This document shows positions 1 through 7,312 of a stretch of DNA of 17,315 bases, one piece after another (the first letter of the stretch is position 1; each line of letters opens with the position of its first letter). Both the position numbers and the translations under genes were made by a program. Origin of the DNA: Acidobacteriota bacterium (GTDB taxonomy: Bacteria; Acidobacteriota; Terriglobia; Terriglobales; Acidobacteriaceae); assembly GCA_021799945.1 (NCBI GenBank), contig JAJYZK010000015.1:1-17315 (forward strand). The letters run 5' to 3'. The notes beneath the pieces were generated by a model. It had not been told where the DNA came from, ran no database searches, and saw only the letters and a program-made list of their open reading frames with translations.

Positions 1-2
1 CG

Positions 3-1271
3 CCGGGCATCGTGGTGACCGATCTGAAGATGCCGCGGATGGATGGCCTGGAGCTGCTTTCCCGGCTGGGCGAGCTGGGTTCGAACGTGGCCGTTGTGGT
101 GCTGACCGCGCAAGGGAGCATCGACCGCGCGGTGCAGGCCATGAAGATGGGCGCCTACGACTTTATTCAGAAGCCGATCGACGCCACGCGGCTGAAGACC
201 GTTCTGGCCAACGCCAGCCGCCAGCGGGAAATGCAGCGCGAACTGGAGGTGAACCGCCGCAAGCTGCGCGACAGCGGCGTGCTGGGCTCCCTGGTGGGCG
301 GCTCCAAAAAAATGAAAGAACTCTTCGCCATGATCGAGCGCGTGGCCCCCAGCAACGTCTCGGTGCTGATTACCGGCGAGAGCGGCACGGGCAAAGAGCT
401 GGTGGCCCGCACCCTGCACGAGCTGAGCCCGCGCGGGGCCAAACCCTTCGTAGCCGTCAATTGCGCGGCGATTCCCGAGACGCTGATCGAGAGCGAGATC
501 TTCGGGCATGAGAAAGGGGCCTTCACCGGCGCCCTGGAGCGCCGCGCCGGGTGCTTCGAGCTGGCCGAGGAAGGCACTCTGCTGCTGGATGAGATTGGAG
601 AAATGCCGGTGGCCACCCAGGCCAAGCTCCTGCGCGTGCTCGAGGAAAGAAGGCTGCGCCGACTGGGGAGCAAGGTGGAGACGGCTATCGACGTCAGGGT
701 GCTGGCGGCGACCAACAAAAATCCCGAGGAGGCGGTCGCCGCCGGGCAGCTTCGCGGAGATTTGTACTATCGGCTGAACGTTTTCAACCTGCACATGCCG
801 CCGCTGCGGGAGCATAAGGAGGACATCCCGGCCATCGTGGAGGCCCAGCTTGGCGAAATGAACCTCAAGCACAGCCGAGAGGTGAAGGGAGTGGACAGCG
901 AGATGCTGGCCCGTCTGGTGGCGCACGATTGGCCGGGCAATGTCCGCGAGCTGCGGAACACAATCGAGCGCGCGGTGATCCTCTGCGAATCGGGATTCCT
1001 CGAGAGCCGCCACCTTCCTCCGCGATTCGGCCAACAGGCGCCGGCGCGTCCGGCGGAGGCGGACAGCTCGACCGGGGTACACCTGGAAGTGGGCGCCACC
1101 GTGTACCTGGCCGAGCGCAAACTGATTCTGAAGACCCTCGAATCGACCCGGAACAACAAGACGCGAGCCGCGGAGATTCTCGGCATCAGCCTGAAGACGC
1201 TGCACAACAAACTGAAAGAGTATGGGAGCTCGGGGGGCGCCGACAACCTGCCGGATCGAGGCATCGTGTAG
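3..1271 (+). CDS. Sigma-54-dependent NtrC-family response regulator (5' truncated)
   Basis: This is a phosphorylation-controlled activator of sigma-54 RNA polymerase. The frame is already open at the left edge, so about 50 N-terminal residues are missing. What remains of the receiver domain holds the phospho-acceptor Asp (TDLKMPRMDG, Asp codon at 21), the switch Thr (VVLTAQG) and the conserved Lys (IQKPID). The AAA+ domain follows, with Walker A GESGTGKE (375-398), the sigma-54 contact loop GAFTGA (near 520) and Walker B LLLDEIGEM (near 585). The C-terminus is a Fis-type helix-turn-helix, RAAEILGISLKTLHNKLKEYG. The domain order and all key residues match the NtrC/ZraR group. The probable partner is the histidine kinase starting at 2165 on the same strand, although about 890 bp of unassigned DNA separates them. 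The stop codon abuts a repeat element. The target genes cannot be told from the sequence. Confidence 0.95.
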   Translation, partial: PGIVVTDLKMPRMDGLELLSRLGELGSNVAVVVLTAQGSIDRAVQAMKMGAYDFIQKPIDATRLKTVLANASRQREMQRELEVNRRKLRDSGVLGSLVGGSKKMKELFAMIERVAPSNVSVLITGESGTGKELVARTLHELSPRGAKPFVAVNCAAIPETLIESEIFGHEKGAFTGALERRAGCFELAEEGTLLLDEIGEMPVATQAKLLRVLEERRLRRLGSKVETAIDVRVLAATNKNPEEAVAAGQLRGDLYYRLNVFNLHMPPLREHKEDIPAIVEAQLGEMNLKHSREVKGVDSEMLARLVAHDWPGNVRELRNTIERAVILCESGFLESRHLPPRFGQQAPARPAEADSSTGVHLEVGATVYLAERKLILKTLESTRNNKTRAAEILGISLKTLHNKLKEYGSSGGADNLPDRGIV

Positions 1272-1390
1272 GAGTTTGTCGAAGAACAGATTCGTGGCCG
1301 GGACAGATCCAATTCCTTCGGTAGCTCGATTGACAGGCACACATCCGGTTGCGCCTCGCTCGGCGCCTCGGCGCATTTTTCAACAAACGC
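1270..1390 (+). repeat. MITE-like interspersed repeat, copy 1 (degenerate)
   Basis: About 120 bp that align almost end to end, with one single-base gap, to 13765-13894. The ends are imperfect inverted repeats: GAGTTTGTCGAAGAA at 1272-1286 against the reverse complement of TTTTTCAACAAAC at 1376-1388. Blocks shared with copy 2 include AGTTTGT, GATCCAA, GTAGCTCGAT, CACATCC, TGCGCCTCGCTCG, CTCGGCGC/TTCGGCGC and TTTTTCAACA. It begins at the stop codon of the response regulator. It has no coding capacity, so any movement would need a transposase supplied from elsewhere. The outer ends are more decayed than in copy 2. Confidence 0.75.
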
Positions 1391-1676
1391 TTCGCGCTCC
1401 TTCATGGCGATTGCTCCTCCGAAGAACGAGAGGAAGAGAATTCTGTGGGAACTGCAATTGCGCTGGGATTCGGATCGAAGCTTTCGAATCGAAGCTCTCG
1501 GCCGCCGCGGACTCGCTGTGCAACAACATGAATGCGCGCTCCACTCCGAACTGCCCCAGTCCAGCCGGGCGCGAACCATGCTGCCGAACCAAGCTGCACG
1601 GAGAGTTGCACGGAGAAGCAGACTCGGGCTGCCGCGTGAGGTCCAGCGGCGACGAAATGCGGCGGCGGCTGTGACG

Positions 1677-1690
1677 AGATGAATTCATCT
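1677..1690. other. 14-bp perfect palindrome
   Basis: AGATGAATTCATCT is a perfect 14-bp palindrome with no spacer. It could be a dimeric regulator site in the long region upstream of the sensor kinase, or chance. No second copy was noticed in the window. Confidence 0.4.
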
Positions 1691-2144
1691 GGCCGAAACC
1701 AACTTGCTCCTGTATACGCATTCCGAGGGCAAGGTCATCCTCAACCAGGGGCTGCGATTTGGCGTCTCCAAGCCCGGGTCACCGTAAAGAGTGCTGGCCC
1801 CGGGCATGGCGCCCGAGGTACTATGCACCATCGACTTTTCGCACCGGCCTGCCTTGCAGGAGAAGCTACAGTCCCCCGGCGCCGAGGCCGCGGTGTCTTG
1901 TCCGGCCGTTCCAAGGCTTGTTCCAAGGCTCGTTCGAGGGTCTGTTCCAGAGTTTGTTCCAGGGTTTGTTCCAAGGGTCGCCGATCCCTCGACAAACCGG
2001 GTGGGCCGGCAGAGACCTGTGAACGAAACGGAGTCTGCCGGACCGGCGCCGGGCGCTCGCCAATGCGAATGGCGCCGCAGTCAGCTACGGAAGCAAAACC
2101 GAAGGAGAATTCGAAACGTCATTCGAAACATGGATGAGCTGTAG
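1683..2144 (+). pseudogene. Possible decayed coding remnant
   Basis: One frame runs from 1683 to the TAG at 2142-2144, interrupted only by a TAA at 1785-1787. By eye, the codons from about 1686 to 1907 have mostly G or C in third position, as real genes here do. That is not so for the 1404-1680 stretch of the same frame. The residues before the TAA read AETNLLLYTHSEGKVILNQG and after it RVLAPGMAPEVLCTIDF. The 12-bp tandem array expands this frame as VPRL-like tetrads. I do not recognise the product. It may be a gene fragment or a chance open frame in GC-rich DNA. Confidence 0.2.
1908..1979. repeat. Tandem array, six 12-bp units
   Basis: Six contiguous 12-bp units begin at 1908, 1920, 1932, 1944, 1956 and 1968. 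They read GTTCCAAGGCTT, GTTCCAAGGCTC, GTTCGAGGGTCT, GTTCCAGAGTTT, GTTCCAGGGTTT and GTTCCAAGGGTC, so GTTCCA(A/G)GG(C/G)T(T/C) is the approximate consensus. The period is a multiple of three. It would encode VPRL-like tetrads on the plus strand or LEQT/LEQA-like tetrads on the minus strand. The divergence between units suggests an old expansion. Confidence 0.85.
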
Positions 2145-2164
2145 TGATTCCCCCGGGCCCTCCC

Positions 2165-4102
2165 ATGCGACTTAAGAGCAAACTCGTGCTGGCGATCACC
2201 GGACTCGTCTTCCTGGTGGTCTGCACCCTATCGTGGCTCTTTCTCGACCAACTGCTTCGGCAGCGCATCTCGCAGTCGTATGCCTCCAACGATCTGGTGG
2301 CGCACCAGATTCTCTTCGCCACCCGGCATGCCCTGGCGACAGGCATCAGCGGACCGCCGGTGGATCCCAACGACCGCGCCGCAGTGCGCGCGGCGGCCGC
2401 CGCGGCCCTGCGCAAGGACCCGGTGCTCACCAGCCTGCTGAACTCCGCCATCCTGTATTCCCCGACCGTCTTTGACGTCACCATCGCCGACAGCCAGGGC
2501 CGCGGGCTGGTCAGCACCGACCCCATGAGCGTGGACCGGCGCCTTCCGCAGCGCGACGAGTACAGCAAGCTGCAGAATGGCGGCCTGGTGCGGCTGCTGG
2601 CGGTGGTTTTCGGCCCTCCCCGCGTCTTCAACGTCACCCTTCCGCTGGACCTGAACTTCGAGCCCTTCGCCACCGTGCGGGTGGGCATTCGCACCACGTT
2701 TCTCCGCTACGTGGTGGAGCCCTGGCTGTTGGCCGCGCTCACCTACACCGGGATCGCAATTCTCTGCTCCCTGGCCTTCTCCGCCTTCCTGGCCAATCTG
2801 GCCCTGAATCCGATCGAGGAGATCAGCTCCCGCCTGGACGCGCTGGCCCAGGCCGAGTCCGGTCCGTCGGAGGAGCAGGCCAAACCCTCCCGTTCGGCCG
2901 ATGCGGTCACGATGGTTTCGCACAAGATCGAGCGCATCGGCCGGCGCATGCGGAACGTCGAGGAGGTTTTCTCCGCGCTCAAGGAAAACCTCGACCAGAT
3001 CATGGCCAATCTGCAGGACGGCATCCTGCTGTTTACCCATGACGCCCGCGCCGTGCTGGTCAGCAATTCGGTCGAGCGGTTTCTGGGGATCGGCCGTGCG
3101 GAGATTCTGGGGGCCGAGCTGCATGAAGTCTTCAGCCGAAATACCCGGCTGGGCCGGCTGGTGCGCGAATCCTTCGACGCGCGCATGGCCCTGGTGCAGG
3201 AGGAGATCACCACGGAAACGGGCCGGCGGGTGGAGATTTCCCTCGACTTCATCCATGACGACCGGGCCGCGGAGCCGCAGGACGCTCTGGGCGCCCTGCT
3301 CACCCTGCACGATGCGGAGTCGGTGCGGGAGATCGAAAGCGACCTGGAGCTCTCCCGACGCATGGCGGCCATCGGGAGGCTGACGGCCGGCGTGGGTCAC
3401 GAGGTCAAGAACCCCATCAACGCGATCGTCGTGCACCTGGAGCTGCTGCGCAACAAGCTGGACGCCAAGGAGCACCCGGCCGTCCGGCATCTGGAAGTGA
3501 TCGAAAGCGAGATACAAAGGCTGGATCGGGTGGTGCAGACGCTGGTGGATTTCTCCCGCCCCGTGGAGCTCCAGCTTCAAGAAGTGGATCTGCGCCGCGT
3601 GGTTTCCGGCGTTCTTCTGCTGGCCTCCGCCGAACTGGAGACCCGGAATGTCTTCGTGGTGAGCCACCTGCCGGATCGCGCGGTTCCGGTCAAAGTGGAC
3701 GAGGATCTCGTGCGCCAAGCCCTGCTCAATGTGGTCCTCAACGGGGCCCAGGCCATGGCCGAGGGGGGCGTGCTCACGGTGAGTCTGGGCGCGGACGGGC
3801 GCGTGGCGAGCGTGAGCATCCGGGACGAAGGGACTGGCATTCCGGATGAGATAAAGGATAAGATCTTTGATCTGTACTTCACTACCCGTAAAGACGGGAG
3901 TGGTATCGGCCTTGCGATGACTTACCGAATCGTTCAGCTTCACAACGGTTCGATTGACGTAGAAACCGATTCTGCCACGGGAACGACCTTTACGCTTCGT
4001 TTGCCTCTCAGCAATCTTCCGGAGGGCAAGCTGCGAGCGTACCTGGTCCCGGATAGGGGAGATGCCCTGGATCCCGGCGTGGCCAAGGAGCCACGGGGAT
4101 GA
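2165..4102 (+). CDS. Membrane sensor histidine kinase, NtrB-like
   Basis: This inner-membrane sensor kinase probably phosphorylates the upstream sigma-54 response regulator. From the ATG at 2165 it has 645 residues. There is a transmembrane helix at about 5-27, a periplasmic domain of about 155 residues, and a second transmembrane helix at about 187-212 beginning WLLAALTYTG. A HAMP-like linker and a PAS-like region (about 280-390) follow. The H-box is GVGHEVKNPINAI with the phospho-acceptor His at residue 412. The ATPase domain carries the N-box LNVVLNGAQAMAEG (Asn about 526), G1 DEGTGIPDEI, the F-box region IFDLYFTTRKDGSGIGLAM and the terminal GTTFTLRLPL. An in-frame GTG at 2144 is an alternative start. 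Neither start has a clear Shine-Dalgarno sequence. ATG at 2165 is preferred because the basic MRLKSK leads straight into the first membrane helix. The 3' end overlaps the lipoprotein start as ATGA. Confidence 0.93.
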   Translation: MRLKSKLVLAITGLVFLVVCTLSWLFLDQLLRQRISQSYASNDLVAHQILFATRHALATGISGPPVDPNDRAAVRAAAAAALRKDPVLTSLLNSAILYSPTVFDVTIADSQGRGLVSTDPMSVDRRLPQRDEYSKLQNGGLVRLLAVVFGPPRVFNVTLPLDLNFEPFATVRVGIRTTFLRYVVEPWLLAALTYTGIAILCSLAFSAFLANLALNPIEEISSRLDALAQAESGPSEEQAKPSRSADAVTMVSHKIERIGRRMRNVEEVFSALKENLDQIMANLQDGILLFTHDARAVLVSNSVERFLGIGRAEILGAELHEVFSRNTRLGRLVRESFDARMALVQEEITTETGRRVEISLDFIHDDRAAEPQDALGALLTLHDAESVREIESDLELSRRMAAIGRLTAGVGHEVKNPINAIVVHLELLRNKLDAKEHPAVRHLEVIESEIQRLDRVVQTLVDFSRPVELQLQEVDLRRVVSGVLLLASAELETRNVFVVSHLPDRAVPVKVDEDLVRQALLNVVLNGAQAMAEGGVLTVSLGADGRVASVSIRDEGTGIPDEIKDKIFDLYFTTRKDGSGIGLAMTYRIVQLHNGSIDVETDSATGTTFTLRLPLSNLPEGKLRAYLVPDRGDALDPGVAKEPRG

Positions 4103-4716
4103 AGCGGTGGGAGCTGGGCGCGGCGGCGATGCTTCTGGCGTTGTGCGCGGCGGGGTGTTCCCTCAGGGCGAAGCAGAACTCGTCCGGCGCCCAGGCGCCG
4201 CCCCTGCAGGGAACCCAGGCGCCTCCGGTAATCCCCCAGCAAAAGCCGGAAACGCCCCCTCAGTCCACTCTGCCGCAGCCCTCCGCGCAAACCGCCCCCC
4301 CGCAGCTTCCGCCTCCCCCCAAGCGTAAGGTGAAGCGGCAGCGGCATAAGAAGCCGAGCGCCCCTGCCAGCGCTCCCAACAGCGGAACTCAGACGGCCTC
4401 CGCACAGACCGGCCAGTCGGCAAACGGGACCGCGGCCCTGGCCTCACCCAGCTCCACGACGCCGATCGGCGAACTCACCGTGGGGGACAGCGCGGTCGGC
4501 GAGCAGTCCAGAAACGATACGGTGAAGTTGATTCAGGCTACCGAGCAACGGCTGGCCCATGTGACACGGCCCCTTTCCGCGGAGGAACAGGCGACCGACA
4601 CCCAGATTCGCAACTTCTTAAAACAGGCGCGGCAGGCCCTGAACAGCGGCGACACCGACGGCGCCCATACGCTGGCGACAAAGGCCAAGCTGCTGCTCGA
4701 TGAATTAACCAAGTGA
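4099..4716 (+). CDS. Pro/Gln-rich lipoprotein coupled to the sensor kinase
   Basis: A predicted lipoprotein of 205 residues. MKRWELGAAAMLLALCAAGC is a signal peptide with a lipobox, and Cys20 is the acylation site. Residues of about 21-85 form a low-complexity Pro/Gln/Ala linker, followed by a basic patch KRKVKRQRHKK and an Ala/Ser/Thr-rich stretch. The last 80 or so residues are charged and helical (TVKLIQATEQRL, QIRNFLKQARQAL, AHTLATKAKLLLDELTK), resembling a short TPR-like or coiled bundle. The ATG overlaps the kinase stop by 4 bp (ATGA), which implies translational coupling and a shared role in envelope sensing. I do not recognise the family. The basic patch and long linker could let it span or touch the cell wall, but that is inference. 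Confidence 0.85.
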   Translation: MKRWELGAAAMLLALCAAGCSLRAKQNSSGAQAPPLQGTQAPPVIPQQKPETPPQSTLPQPSAQTAPPQLPPPPKRKVKRQRHKKPSAPASAPNSGTQTASAQTGQSANGTAALASPSSTTPIGELTVGDSAVGEQSRNDTVKLIQATEQRLAHVTRPLSAEEQATDTQIRNFLKQARQALNSGDTDGAHTLATKAKLLLDELTK

Positions 4717-4749
4717 GGAACGCGCCGGAAGCGCAATCGACCGGGGCTT

Positions 4750-5607
4750 CTATCGTTCTCCCCATTTGAGCTTGGCCCGCAGCACATCGAAAAATCTCGG
4801 CGGACCCTGCCGCAGCAGTTGGATGCTGTGCTGCGACCGGCGGCAGCGCACCTCGTCTCCCAGCTTTACCTCCAGCGCCTCCTGCCCGTCGACCGTCAAT
4901 AACGTCTGATCGGGAACCCCCTCGACCCTGGCGGTGACCTGCGCGTCCCCCCGCACCACGATCGGGCGGATGGTGAGCAGGTGCGGACAGATCGGAGTGA
5001 TCACCAGCGCGTCGATGTCGGGCGCCAGGATCGGGCCGTTGGCGGAGAGATTGTAGGCCGTGGAGCCGGTCGGGGTGGAGACGATGAGTCCGTCGGCGCG
5101 GAAGGAGGCGGCGAGTTGGTCAAAGAGATACACGCTGAACTCTCCCATGCGGGCGATGGAGCCTTTCGAGATCACCACATCGTTCAGCGCCTCGAATTCG
5201 CGGTGGATCGCGCCGTCGCGGATGACCTCCACGTGCAGCATGGCGCGCGACTCCACCACGCACTGCCCCGCGATCCAGCAGGCCAGCGTGGCGCAGAGTT
5301 CGCTCAACCGCACTTCGCTCAGGAAGCCCAGCGCGCCTAGATTGACGCTGAGCAGCGGCACGTCGCACCGGGCGAAGGCGCGCGCGGCGGAGAGCAGCGT
5401 GCCGTCGCCGCCCAGAACCAGCGCCAGCACCGGGTGGAAAGAGGCCAAATCTTCGCGGGAAACGCCGGAGAGGCCCGGACAATACTCGGCGCTAATCCGG
5501 TCGAGAATGGGATGGAATCCCCGTTCCGTCAGCCATGCGCACAATTCAGGCAGCACGCGGCCGAGCTCGGCCCTCTGCGGTTTGGAGACGATCGCGACCG
5601 ATTGCAT
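4750..5607 (-). CDS. nadK: NAD kinase
   Basis: Phosphorylates NAD at the 2'-hydroxyl of the adenosine ribose, using ATP (or polyphosphate in some members), to make NADP in the cytoplasm. The protein has 285 residues, normal for bacterial NadK. The diagnostic motifs are GGDGT at 66-70 with the catalytic Asp, NLGALGFLSE at 89-98, NDVV at 142-145, and ADGLIVSTPTGSTAYNLSAN at 171-190 with GPI following. It ends in the usual beta-rich C-terminal domain (LLTVDGQEA). The start is 6 bp downstream of the tlyA stop on the same strand, a pairing seen in many bacteria, so the two are probably co-transcribed. No good Shine-Dalgarno is visible before the ATG, consistent with re-initiation after tlyA. It faces the lipoprotein gene tail to tail with a 33-bp gap. 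Confidence 0.96.
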   Translation of the reverse strand: MQSVAIVSKPQRAELGRVLPELCAWLTERGFHPILDRISAEYCPGLSGVSREDLASFHPVLALVLGGDGTLLSAARAFARCDVPLLSVNLGALGFLSEVRLSELCATLACWIAGQCVVESRAMLHVEVIRDGAIHREFEALNDVVISKGSIARMGEFSVYLFDQLAASFRADGLIVSTPTGSTAYNLSANGPILAPDIDALVITPICPHLLTIRPIVVRGDAQVTARVEGVPDQTLLTVDGQEALEVKLGDEVRCRRSQHSIQLLRQGPPRFFDVLRAKLKWGER

Positions 5608-5613
5608 TGGGCT

Positions 5614-6510
5614 CTAGTGTACTGGAATACGCCGCGGCCGCATCGCCCGCGGATCACCCGCCGGATTGCCGCCGAGGGACCCTCGGAAGCGCGCATAGAG
5701 AAGAAACTCGCGATTCCCCTTGCCGCCGAGAATGGGAGATTCGACCGGATCGCCGGTCCACGCGCCCAGCGAGAGCAGGGTCTCCCGCACGCGGCCGACG
5801 GCCATCTGGTGGGCCGCCGCGTCGCGCACGATGCCTCCCTTGCCCACCTTCTCCCGGCCGGCCTCAAACTGCGGCTTCACCAGAATCACGGCTTCGATCG
5901 CGGCTTCCGGTGGGGAACCTTCCGAGCTCGCCCCAATATCCAGGCTCGCCGCGAGATGCGAAGCGGGCGGCGTGGGAATGCGGCCGATCGCGGCGAGAAC
6001 CGCGGGCAGCACCAGCGTCGCGGAAATGAAGGACACATCCATGGCCAGGAAGCTGATCCCCGGCGGCAGGCTGGCCGGCGCCAGGTACCGCGCGTTGGTG
6101 CGCTCCATCAGGACGATCCGGGATTCGCGGCGCAGGGGTTCGGCAATCTGTCCATAGCCGGTATCGACGGCCACCACCAGCGATGCGCCGTGCTGCAGCA
6201 TGCAGTCGGAGAATCCTCCGGTAGAGGCTCCGATGTCCGCGCAGCGGCGTCCGGTAAGATCGATGCCCCAGTGTTGGAGGGCGGCCTCCAGCTTCGTCCC
6301 CCCCCGGCTGACATATTTCCGGGCTTCCCCCAGCAGCCGAATTTCCGCAGCGGCATCGACCGCGAGCCCGCACTTCTCGGCCTTTTGCGCCCCGGCCATC
6401 ACCCGGCCCGCCAGGATCAAAGCCTGGGCCCGCTCGCGCGAGCTGGCCAGCCCCCGCTCCACCAGCAACCTGTCCAGCCGGACTTTCACTGCTTCCTTTC
6501 GGCCACCCAT
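5614..6510 (-). CDS. tlyA: TlyA-family rRNA 2'-O-methyltransferase
   Basis: A SAM-dependent methyltransferase. Known TlyA enzymes methylate the 2'-OH of cytidines in 23S and, in some types, 16S rRNA. It has an N-terminal S4 RNA-binding domain (VRLDRLLVERGLASSRERAQ, residues about 10-60) and the linker KYVSRGGTKLEAAL. The FtsJ/RrmJ-type fold follows, with SAM motif ADIGASTGGF at 91-100, AVDTGYGQ, AMDVSF (Asp159) and VKPQFEAG (Lys212), then GKGGIVRD. At 298 residues it is slightly longer than usual, because of an Ala/Ser-rich insert around 181-206. ATG at 6510 lacks a clear ribosome-binding site. An in-frame GTG at 6489 (residue 8) follows AAAGGA by a few bases and fits the usual family N-terminus, so it may be the true start. 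First gene of a probable tlyA-nadK operon. Confidence 0.94.
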   Translation of the reverse strand: MGGRKEAVKVRLDRLLVERGLASSRERAQALILAGRVMAGAQKAEKCGLAVDAAAEIRLLGEARKYVSRGGTKLEAALQHWGIDLTGRRCADIGASTGGFSDCMLQHGASLVVAVDTGYGQIAEPLRRESRIVLMERTNARYLAPASLPPGISFLAMDVSFISATLVLPAVLAAIGRIPTPPASHLAASLDIGASSEGSPPEAAIEAVILVKPQFEAGREKVGKGGIVRDAAAHQMAVGRVRETLLSLGAWTGDPVESPILGGKGNREFLLYARFRGSLGGNPAGDPRAMRPRRIPVH

Positions 6511-6748
6511 TGTTTTGTTTTAGACAAGGCTTCCTCAAGGGTTCAAGGGCTTTCGGACGCCGATCGAAAATCAGAACGGCAAGCGGGAAACAAAAAACAG
6601 CCCCGCTTTGAGACGCGCCTCGCTCGCCGGTCTCCTATGCGGCTTCGACTGCGGCTTCGGCGGAGCTTCGGCATAAATGAAAGATGCTCTACCCGTTTTC
6701 GGGGCGCCGACCGTAAAATGAATGTGAATCTTTAATCCTCTATCCACA
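6511..6748. other. Divergent intergenic region with repeat-like sequence
   Basis: 238 bp between the divergent tlyA and RskA-like genes, so promoters for both should lie here. Visible features are the 6581-6608 inverted repeat, the 12-mer GCGCCTCGCTCG at 6615-6626 shared with both MITE-like elements, and short direct repeats of TGCGGCTTCG (about 6638-6658). TAAAAT at 6714-6719 is a possible -10 box for the plus-strand gene, but I see no matching -35. Confidence 0.4.
6581..6608. other. Inverted repeat upstream of tlyA
   Basis: AAGCGGG (6581-6587) pairs with CCCGCTT (6602-6608) around a 14-base loop with an A-run on the plus strand (T-run on the minus strand). It lies in the divergent gap between tlyA and the RskA-like gene. 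The T-run is in the loop, not after the stem, so it does not look like a classical terminator. Confidence 0.4.
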
Positions 6749-7297
6749 ATGCCGGACAGCTCCCCCAATCCGCCCAGCCGATCCCGTACCTGGGCCGCGG
6801 TTTCCATCGCGGCCGGTCTGGCCATCGCCGTCGCCGCGCTGGTGGCCCAGAATCACGCCCTGAACGACGAACTGCGCGACGAATCCAACCTGGTGTCGAA
6901 TCTGGCCGGAAAGGCCTCCAAGGCGCAGCAGGTCTTCGAGGTTCTCACCTCCTCGGGGGCCGAGCGCGTGATCCTCAGTCCGGAAAAGTCTCCCCGGCAG
7001 CCGGTCGGGGGGGCCATCTATCTGCCGGACCGCGGAGGGCTGATCTTCATGGCCGCCGGGCTGCAACCGCCGCCCTCGGGGAAGACTTACGAACTCTGGA
7101 TCCTGCCGGCGTCGGGCAAGCCGGCCATACCGGCGGGCAAGTTCGTTCCCGACGCGAACGGGTCCGCGCACCTGGTGCTGCCCCAGGTTCCCTACGGCGT
7201 GCCGGCCAAATCCTTCGCGGTGACTACGGAAAAGCCCGGCGGCGTCAGCGTCCCCACCCTGCCGGTCGATCTTTCTGGCGAGGTCGCCGGCAACTGA
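6749..7297 (+). CDS. Membrane protein with RskA-type anti-sigma C-terminal domain
   Basis: A 182-residue single-pass membrane protein: a short cytoplasmic N-terminus, a transmembrane helix at about 15-33, a probable coiled segment at 35-65 (LNDELRDESNLVSNLAGKAS), then an extracytoplasmic domain. That domain has the anti-sigma-K factor C-terminal signature: AIYLPDRGGLIFMAAGL, then GKTYELWILPASGKPAIPAG and FAVTTEKPGGVSVPT. Classical RskA-type regulators have an N-terminal zinc-binding anti-sigma domain with HxxxCxxC residues. Here only 14 residues precede the membrane helix, so sigma-factor binding is unlikely. No sigma factor gene is adjacent. It may be the split C-terminal half of such a system or an envelope protein using the domain for another purpose. 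No good ribosome-binding site is visible before the ATG. Confidence 0.85.
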   Translation: MPDSSPNPPSRSRTWAAVSIAAGLAIAVAALVAQNHALNDELRDESNLVSNLAGKASKAQQVFEVLTSSGAERVILSPEKSPRQPVGGAIYLPDRGGLIFMAAGLQPPPSGKTYELWILPASGKPAIPAGKFVPDANGSAHLVLPQVPYGVPAKSFAVTTEKPGGVSVPTLPVDLSGEVAGN

Positions 7298-7312
7298 CCG
7301 GCCGAAGCTTCT

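Larger units (their letters stand above)
1391..2164. other. Long intergenic region, no supported gene
   Basis: About 770 bp between the first repeat and the sensor kinase. Open frames exist on both strands, as expected at this GC content, but none gives a recognisable protein or has a convincing ribosome-binding site. The contents I can identify are a 14-bp palindrome (1677-1690), a possible decayed coding stretch (1683-2144) and a 12-bp tandem array (1908-1979). I looked for a sigma-54 promoter of the GG-N10-GC form, since the neighbouring regulator would use one, and found no good match. Confidence 0.6.

Noticed and set aside
1404..1682. 92-codon plus-strand ORF after the first repeat
   Set aside because: Third-position GC is only about half over the first 46 codons, the tail is Arg/Ala-rich, there is no ribosome-binding site, and no family is recognised.
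1690..1710. Sigma-54 promoter (TGGCC...TTGC)
   Set aside because: The spacing between GG and GC is 13 bp, not the required 10.
1908..1979. CRISPR array
   Set aside because: The units are 12 bp, contiguous and divergent, with no spacers and no cas genes.
1741..1995. Minus-strand ORF with LEQT repeats
   Set aside because: The repeat arises from the 12-bp tandem DNA array; no start signal and no recognisable protein outside it.
2228..3943. 571-codon minus-strand frame opposite the histidine kinase
   Set aside because: His/Gln/Gly-rich translation typical of antisense frames in high-GC genes; the plus strand has every kinase motif.
5434..6735. 433-codon plus-strand frame opposite tlyA/nadK
   Set aside because: Antisense shadow; tlyA and nadK motifs on the minus strand are unambiguous.
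6571..6825. 84-codon minus-strand ORF upstream of tlyA
   Set aside because: Overlaps the RskA-like gene start and repeat-like intergenic DNA; low-complexity and no ribosome-binding evidence.
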